From: Acidobacteriota bacterium
GTDB taxonomy: Bacteria > Acidobacteriota > UBA4820 > DSQY01
Length of the DNA stretch: 10,387 nucleotides
Reading direction: 5' to 3'
Assembly (NCBI GenBank): GCA_022759065.1
Contig: JAEMPZ010000020.1
Location: 1-10,387 of the forward strand
The translations under genes were made by a program, and so were the position numbers. Positions 5,934 through 10,387 of this stretch are shown piece by piece. Below the pieces are notes generated by a model that worked only from the letters and a program-made list of their open reading frames with translations, had not been told where the DNA came from and searched no databases. Numbering within the stretch: position 1 is the first letter of the stretch; every line of letters starts with the position of its first letter.

Positions 5934-5962
5934 ACCCACCTGTGTATGGGGGTGCGAGCAAG

Positions 5963-7066
5963 ATGGGAAATCTTAAGGTTACTCCTCTTAACGCGGAACA
6001 TCGCGCGCTTGGCGCGAAGATGGTTGATTTTGGCGGCTGGGACATGCCCGTCCAGTACACGTCCATCCTGGATGAACACATCGCGGTGCGGACCCGCGCC
6101 GGGCTTTTCGACGTCAGCCACATGGGCGAGATCTGGATCGAAGGGCCGAAGGCGCTTGACCTCGTGCAGCGCCTGTCCAGCAACGATGCCTCGAAGCTCG
6201 CCGTTGGGCAGATACACTACGCCGGTCTTTTGACCGGGGACGGCTGTTTCGTGGACGACATGCTCGTTCACAAAATGGCGGACGACCGATACCTTCTCGT
6301 TGTCAACGCCAGCAACACCGACAAGGACTTTGCCTGGGTGCAGAAGAACGCCAAGGGTTTCGACGCCAAGGTCACTAATGCGAGCCCGCAGACCGCGCAG
6401 ATTGCGATCCAGGGGCCAAAAGCCGTCGAGATTCTTCAGCCGCTCGTTCCCGACGCCGACCTTTCAGCGGTCAAGTACTATTGGTTCACCTACGGCACGC
6501 TGCTGGGAGAAAAGCGCCTGCTCGCAAGGACAGGCTACACCGGCGAGGATGGCTACGAAATTTACCTTCCCCCCTCCAAGGCGGCCGAGCTTTGGCGGCT
6601 GCTTCTTGAGCGGGGCAAATCCCAGGGCCTCATTCCGGCCGGGCTCGGCGCCAGGGACACGTTGCGCCTTGAAGCGTGCATGGCGCTGTACGGCAACGAC
6701 ATTGACGACACGACCACCGTGCTGGAAGCCGACCTGGGCTGGATTTTGAAACTAAACAAAGGGTGCGATTTCAACGGGAAAGCCGCTCTAGAGAAGCAGA
6801 AGGCGGCGGGCGTGGAGCGGAAACTGGTAGCCTTCGAGCTTACCGAAAGGGGCATCCCGCGCCACGGCATGGAATGCTATTCCGGCGGCAAGAAAGTCGG
6901 CCACGTCACTAGCGGCACGCAGGCTCCGTTCCTCAAGAAGCCCTTGGGGATGTGCTATCTGCCAACGGCCTTGTCACAGCCGGGCGCCACGTTTGAAGTG
7001 GACATCAGAGGCAAGCGAGTGCCGGCGAAGGTCGTCCCCAAGCCGCACTACAAGAGAACCAAGTGA
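5963..7066 (+). CDS. gcvT: Glycine cleavage system T protein (aminomethyltransferase)
   Basis: GcvT takes the aminomethyl group from lipoylated H protein to tetrahydrofolate, releasing ammonia and 5,10-methylene-THF. From the ATG at 5963 it has 367 residues, normal for the family. Landmarks are KMVDFGGWDMPVQY (19-32), HIAVRTRAGLFDVSHMGEI (39-57), GCFVDDMLVH (94-103; D99 corresponds to the catalytic Asp), RTGYTGEDGYEIYLP (189-203), GLGARDTLRLEACMALYGND (227-246), LGWILKLNKGCDFNGKAAL (258-276) and VTSGTQAPFLKKPLGM (315-330). A GTG at 5942 would add seven residues, but it sits only about 2 bases from the predicted transcription start and has no ribosome binding site. GGGGGT (5948-5953) serves the ATG at 5963. 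It is the first gene of the gcvT-H-PA-PB operon. Confidence 0.96.
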   Translation: MGNLKVTPLNAEHRALGAKMVDFGGWDMPVQYTSILDEHIAVRTRAGLFDVSHMGEIWIEGPKALDLVQRLSSNDASKLAVGQIHYAGLLTGDGCFVDDMLVHKMADDRYLLVVNASNTDKDFAWVQKNAKGFDAKVTNASPQTAQIAIQGPKAVEILQPLVPDADLSAVKYYWFTYGTLLGEKRLLARTGYTGEDGYEIYLPPSKAAELWRLLLERGKSQGLIPAGLGARDTLRLEACMALYGNDIDDTTTVLEADLGWILKLNKGCDFNGKAALEKQKAAGVERKLVAFELTERGIPRHGMECYSGGKKVGHVTSGTQAPFLKKPLGMCYLPTALSQPGATFEVDIRGKRVPAKVVPKPHYKRTK

Positions 7067-7139
7067 CGAACGAGGGGAAAGCGTCCCCGTAACTCCGATA
7101 CGCCTTGACACCGTTACGATTAAAAAACAGGAGGATTAA

Positions 7140-7529
7140 ATGAGCATCCCGTCCGGATTGAAGTATTCCAAGACTCACGAGTGGGTCAAGGTTGAAGGTG
7201 GCGTTGGAACGGTGGGCATAACCGATTTCGCTCAGCACGAGCTTGGCGATATAGTCTTCGTCGAAGCGCCTCAGCCTGGGGACGCCGTTTCGGCTGGAAC
7301 CCAGATGGGTACCGTCGAGAGCGTCAAGGCCGTTTCCGAACTGAACTCCCCGGTCTCTGGAACGGTGGCCGAAACGAACGATGCCTTGGTGGACCATCCC
7401 GAATTTCTCAACCAGGACCCTTACGGCAACGGCTGGATCGTCAAAGTGACGCTCTCCAACGTCAAAGAGCTGGAAGGGCTTATGGACGCGGACGCGTACG
7501 GCAAGTACGTCGCCGAGAGCGGACACTAA
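7140..7529 (+). CDS. gcvH: Glycine cleavage system H protein (lipoyl carrier)
   Basis: GcvH carries the aminomethyl intermediate on a lipoyl arm between the P, T and L proteins. The 129 residues have the family layout: KYSKTHEWVKVEGGVGTVGITDFAQHELGDIV (8-39), then VESVKAVSELNSPVSG (59-74), where K63 is the lipoylation site, and the C-terminal NDALVDHPEFLNQDPYGNGWIVKV. The ATG has a perfect AGGAGG 5 bases upstream. It lies 73 bp after gcvT. That gap holds a weak inverted repeat (CGTAAC 7088-7093, GTTACG 7113-7118) and no convincing promoter. Lipoate must be attached by a ligase or LipA/LipB encoded elsewhere. Confidence 0.97.
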   Translation: MSIPSGLKYSKTHEWVKVEGGVGTVGITDFAQHELGDIVFVEAPQPGDAVSAGTQMGTVESVKAVSELNSPVSGTVAETNDALVDHPEFLNQDPYGNGWIVKVTLSNVKELEGLMDADAYGKYVAESGH

Positions 7530-7592
7530 GGGCGGCGCTCCCGCTGAAAAACTGACATCCCCAGTGGCTCTGGAAATTGCAAAGGAGTCGTC

Positions 7593-8933
7593 ATGCACTA
7601 CCTTCCCGCAAGTGGCGAAGATATAAAGAGGATGCTCGGCGCGATAGGCGCGCCAGGCGTGGACGCCCTCTTCTCCTCCATCCCGAAGGATCTTCGGCTT
7701 TCAACGCCCCTGCCAATTCCTGCCGGCATAGCCGAATCTAAAGTGAAGGAGCGTTTCGCGCTGAGAGCCGCGAAAAACACCGTGGCTTCGTGCTTCCCGT
7801 GCTTCCTAGGCGCGGGCGCTTACGACCATTACGTTCCGGCGGCGGTTGACGCCGTGCTTTCGCGCAGCGAGTTTTACACGTCATACACGCCGTATCAGCC
7901 GGAGATGGCCCAAGGCACGCTACAGGCGATCTTCGAGTTCCAGACGATGATGGCGGGTTTGACCGGCATGGATGTATCGAACGCCTCGCTCTACGACGGA
8001 GCCTCCGCCACCGCGGAAGCGGCGCTCATGGCGAGCCGCATCCGCAAAGGCAGGAAAATCCTCGTCGCCCGGTCGCTTCATCCAAGCTACCGCGCGGTGC
8101 TCAAGACCTACGTCAAGCGCCTCGGGCTCCAGGTTGAAGAGGTTCCCTTCGGAAGCGATGGCCGCGTTGACCTTGAGGCTTACGCCAAAGCCGCCGCCGG
8201 CGCATGCGTTTTTCTTGTCGGGCAGCCGAACTTTTTCGGCGTTGTCGAAGAGGTGAAGGCAATCGCGGAAGTCGCGCCGCAAGGCGAGAAGCCGCTTGTG
8301 GCCGCCGTCGTATCCGAAGCGCTTTCACTCGCGGCCATCGAACCTCCGGGACGCCAGGGCGCGGACATCTGCGTTGGCGACGCCCGCTCCTTCGGGCTTC
8401 CCATCGGTTTCGGGGGGCCGTATCTCGGCTTCATGACCGCAAAAAAGGAGTTCATGCGGCAGATGCCGGGGCGCATCTGCGGTGAAACGGTTGACGCGGA
8501 CGGGCGCCGGGGCTTTGTCCTGACGCTCACAACGCGCGAGCAGCACATCCGCCGCGAGAAGGCGACGTCGAACATCTGCTCCAACCAGGGGCTCTGCATG
8601 CTTGGCGCGACTGTCTATCTTGCCCTCATGGGCCGCAAAGGGCTCACCGAACTGGCGAGGCAGAACCTTAGCAAGGCGGAATACCTGAAGCAGCAATTGA
8701 AGGCGAAAGGCGTGAAGCCGATATTCGGAGGGCCTACCTTCAACGAGTTCGCGGTATCAATCAGGGGCGCGGACAAAGTAAACAAAGCGCTCTTCAAAAA
8801 GGGAATCATCGGCGGCTATGCCATGGGCAAAGACTATCCGGAATTCAAGGACGGCTACCTGCTCTGCGCCACGGAGCAAACAACCAAAGATGGCTGCGAC
8901 AAGCTTGTTGCCGAGTTGGGAGGTGCCGCATGA
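7593..8933 (+). CDS. gcvPA: Glycine decarboxylase (P protein) subunit 1
   Basis: This is the N-terminal half of the two-subunit P protein, which decarboxylates glycine with PLP and passes the aminomethyl group to GcvH. Its 446 residues match the split form. Recognisable stretches are SCFPCFLGAGAYDHYVPAAV (66-85), YTPYQPEMAQGTLQAIFEFQTM (98-119), NASLYDGASATAEAALMASR (130-149), LPIGFGGPYLGF and TREQHIRREKATSNICSNQ (about 314-332). Subunit 1 carries no Schiff-base lysine; that residue is in subunit 2. The ATG at 7593 has AAAGGAG 5 bases upstream. The stop overlaps the start of gcvPB in an ATGA, with GGAGGT shortly upstream. This translational coupling fits production of two subunits in equal amounts. 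Confidence 0.97.
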   Translation: MHYLPASGEDIKRMLGAIGAPGVDALFSSIPKDLRLSTPLPIPAGIAESKVKERFALRAAKNTVASCFPCFLGAGAYDHYVPAAVDAVLSRSEFYTSYTPYQPEMAQGTLQAIFEFQTMMAGLTGMDVSNASLYDGASATAEAALMASRIRKGRKILVARSLHPSYRAVLKTYVKRLGLQVEEVPFGSDGRVDLEAYAKAAAGACVFLVGQPNFFGVVEEVKAIAEVAPQGEKPLVAAVVSEALSLAAIEPPGRQGADICVGDARSFGLPIGFGGPYLGFMTAKKEFMRQMPGRICGETVDADGRRGFVLTLTTREQHIRREKATSNICSNQGLCMLGATVYLALMGRKGLTELARQNLSKAEYLKQQLKAKGVKPIFGGPTFNEFAVSIRGADKVNKALFKKGIIGGYAMGKDYPEFKDGYLLCATEQTTKDGCDKLVAELGGAA

Positions 8934-10387
8934 GCCAGAAAATTGAGGAAAAGCTCCTCTTCGAGTTGGACAGCCCCGGGCGGCGGGGCGCGTCGCTCCC
9001 CGACCTGGATGTCCCGGAGGTCTCTTTCTCCAAAGCCCTCGGTTCGCTGGCGCGATCGCAGGAGCCCGAAGCTCTTCCAGAGCTGAGCGAAGTTGACGTG
9101 GTCCGCCACTTTACGAGGCTGTCGGCCTACAACTATTCCGTTGACTTCGGCCTTTACCCATTAGGCTCGTGCACCATGAAGTACAACCCGAAGATCAACG
9201 AGGCGGTCTGCCGGTATGAAGGGCTGTCAGGCCTCCACCCGCTTCAGGACGAAGCGACGGCGCAGGGCGCTCTTGAAGTGATGCACACGCTTCAGGGAGC
9301 GCTGTGCGCCATATCTGGAATGGACGCCTGCACGCTCCAGCCCGCCGCGGGGGCCCACGGCGAATTTACCGGGATGCAGCTCATACGGGCCTACCACGAA
9401 TCGCGCGGCAACCCTCGCAAAGTGGTCCTGATCCCCGACTCCGCACACGGCACAAACCCGGCGTCGGCCCATTTCGCCGGTTACGCCGTCGAAGAGTTCA
9501 AGAGCGGAGCGGACGGCTGCGTTGACGTGGAAGCCCTCAAGGCAAGGATGAGCGAAGAGGTCGCCGCGATAATGCTTACCGTGCCGAACACATTGGGCAT
9601 CTTCGAGAAAAACATCAAGGCCGTCTGCGAAATCCTCCACGCCAAAGGCGGCCAGGTTTATGTGGACGGGGCCAACCTCAACGCCCTGATGGGAATCACG
9701 CGCCCTGGAGACTGGGGCGCGGACGTTATGCACATCAACCTCCACAAGACCTTCTCGACGCCGCACGGCGGCGGAGGCCCTGGGGCGGGGCCGGTCGCCT
9801 GCAAGGCGCACCTTGAACCTTTCCTGCCGGTGCCCGTTGTGGTCAAAAAGGGCGAACGCTACGCCTTCGATTACCAAAGGCCATTGACCATCGGCAAGGT
9901 TCACTGCTTCTACGGCAACTTCCTCGTGCTCGTCCGCGCGCTCGCATACATAGAGACGATGGGCAACGAGGGGCTCAAACGCGCCAGCGAGCTTGCCGTC
10001 CTCAACGCCAACTACCTGCGGGCGAAGCTCAAGGGGAAACTCGAACTGGGGTTCGACGGCCCGACGCTTCACGAGGTTGTTTTCTGCGACAAGGGGATGC
10101 CAAACGGCGTGACCACGATGGACATCGCGAAACGGCTGATTGACTATGGCTTCCATCCGCCCACGGTCTACTTCCCGCTCATCGTCCACGGCGCGATCAT
10201 GATCGAGCCAACCGAAACCGAGCCAAGGGAAGAGATGGACCGCTTCGTCAATGCGGTCGAAGCCATCGTCGCCGAAGCGCGCGACAATCCCGACATGGTC
10301 AAGAAGGCCCCGCACAACGCCTTCCGCAAGCGTTTGGACGAAGTCGCCGCCGCGCGAACCCCGAGGCTCGTCTGGCGGAAAGGCTGA
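8930..10387 (+). CDS. gcvPB: Glycine decarboxylase (P protein) subunit 2, PLP-binding
   Basis: This is the C-terminal half of the split glycine decarboxylase and holds the PLP cofactor. The 485 residues are a complete subunit, with the TGA at the last three bases of the window. Family marks are SAYNYSVDFGLYPLGSCTMKYNPKIN (65-90), LQPAAGAHGEFTG, DSAHGTNPASA (170-180), YVDGANLNALMG and INLHKTFSTPHGGGGPGAGPV, in which K273 is the expected Schiff-base lysine. The C-terminal FHPPTVYFPLIVHGAIMIEPTETE is also typical. The ATG overlaps the stop of gcvPA (ATGA, 8930-8933), and GGAGGT lies upstream inside gcvPA. It acts with gcvT, gcvH and gcvPA. The L protein gene is not in this window. Confidence 0.97.
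   Translation: MSQKIEEKLLFELDSPGRRGASLPDLDVPEVSFSKALGSLARSQEPEALPELSEVDVVRHFTRLSAYNYSVDFGLYPLGSCTMKYNPKINEAVCRYEGLSGLHPLQDEATAQGALEVMHTLQGALCAISGMDACTLQPAAGAHGEFTGMQLIRAYHESRGNPRKVVLIPDSAHGTNPASAHFAGYAVEEFKSGADGCVDVEALKARMSEEVAAIMLTVPNTLGIFEKNIKAVCEILHAKGGQVYVDGANLNALMGITRPGDWGADVMHINLHKTFSTPHGGGGPGAGPVACKAHLEPFLPVPVVVKKGERYAFDYQRPLTIGKVHCFYGNFLVLVRALAYIETMGNEGLKRASELAVLNANYLRAKLKGKLELGFDGPTLHEVVFCDKGMPNGVTTMDIAKRLIDYGFHPPTVYFPLIVHGAIMIEPTETEPREEMDRFVNAVEAIVAEARDNPDMVKKAPHNAFRKRLDEVAAARTPRLVWRKG

Noticed and set aside
5942..5962. GTG at 5942 as the gcvT start
   Set aside because: It lies about 2 bases from the predicted transcription start, has no ribosome binding site, and adds seven residues not typical of GcvT.
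7088..7118. Inverted repeat CGTAAC / GTTACG between gcvT and gcvH as a terminator or attenuator
   Set aside because: The stem has only 6 bp and the loop 19 bases. It is followed by an A-run, not a T-run, so it does not look like a terminator on the coding strand.
7105..7134. A perfect TTGACA before gcvH suggesting an internal promoter
   Set aside because: No acceptable -10 box lies 16-18 bases downstream; that position overlaps the AGGAGG ribosome binding site. It is probably a chance match.
9227..10315. A 362-codon open frame on the minus strand opposite gcvPB
   Set aside because: It is the antisense shadow of a clearly real gene. Long stop-free antisense frames are common in GC-rich DNA. 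The protein has no recognisable motif and no ribosome binding site stands out.
1..10387. Mobile elements, CRISPR arrays, tRNAs, defence or biosynthetic systems
   Set aside because: Nearly every base is taken up by recognised core genes. I saw no terminal repeats, transposase motifs, spaced direct repeats or cloverleaf-like segments.

Overview
The window is a compact, GC-rich stretch of bacterial chromosome made almost entirely of housekeeping genes, with one divergent promoter region in the middle. Shine-Dalgarno-led genes, the MEP isoprenoid genes ispD and ispF, bacterial ribosomal proteins and a two-subunit glycine decarboxylase (gcvPA/gcvPB) all point to a bacterium. GTG and TTG starts are used where the ribosome binding site supports them. 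The phylum cannot be fixed from sequence reading alone. The gene order rplM-rpsI-rpsB-tsf-pyrH-frr-ispD-ispF is not the textbook enterobacterial or Bacillus arrangement, so a less-studied lineage is plausible, but that is inference.

Left edge (3-518, plus strand): the C-terminal end of a larger protein built from beta-sandwich repeats of the carboxypeptidase-regulatory-like kind. It meets the next operon tail to tail, and both stop codons share one CTAG.

Minus-strand operon (5809 down to 515): rplM (L13), rpsI (S9), a 166-bp gap with GC-rich hairpins, then rpsB (S2), tsf (EF-Ts), pyrH (UMP kinase), frr (ribosome recycling factor), ispD and ispF. From rpsB onward the genes are tightly packed, with gaps of 0-25 bp or overlaps. 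Several ribosome binding sites lie inside the end of the previous gene, which suggests translational coupling. The operon joins ribosome assembly, elongation and recycling with pyrimidine nucleotide supply and two steps of isoprenoid precursor synthesis.

Divergent promoter region (5810-5962): two good sigma-70-type promoters face away from each other, with their -35 boxes only 6 bp apart. One reads the ribosomal-protein operon, the other the glycine cleavage operon.

Plus-strand operon (5963-10387): gcvT, gcvH, gcvPA and gcvPB, which encode the T, H and split P proteins of the glycine cleavage system. Together they convert glycine to CO2, ammonia and 5,10-methylene-tetrahydrofolate. The L protein (dihydrolipoyl dehydrogenase) and lipoylation enzymes are not in the window. 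The last gene ends exactly at the window edge.

I found no mobile element, CRISPR array, tRNA, rRNA or evident new system. The most notable points are regulatory and organisational: the back-to-back promoters, the MEP genes attached to the translation operon, and the start-codon choices.
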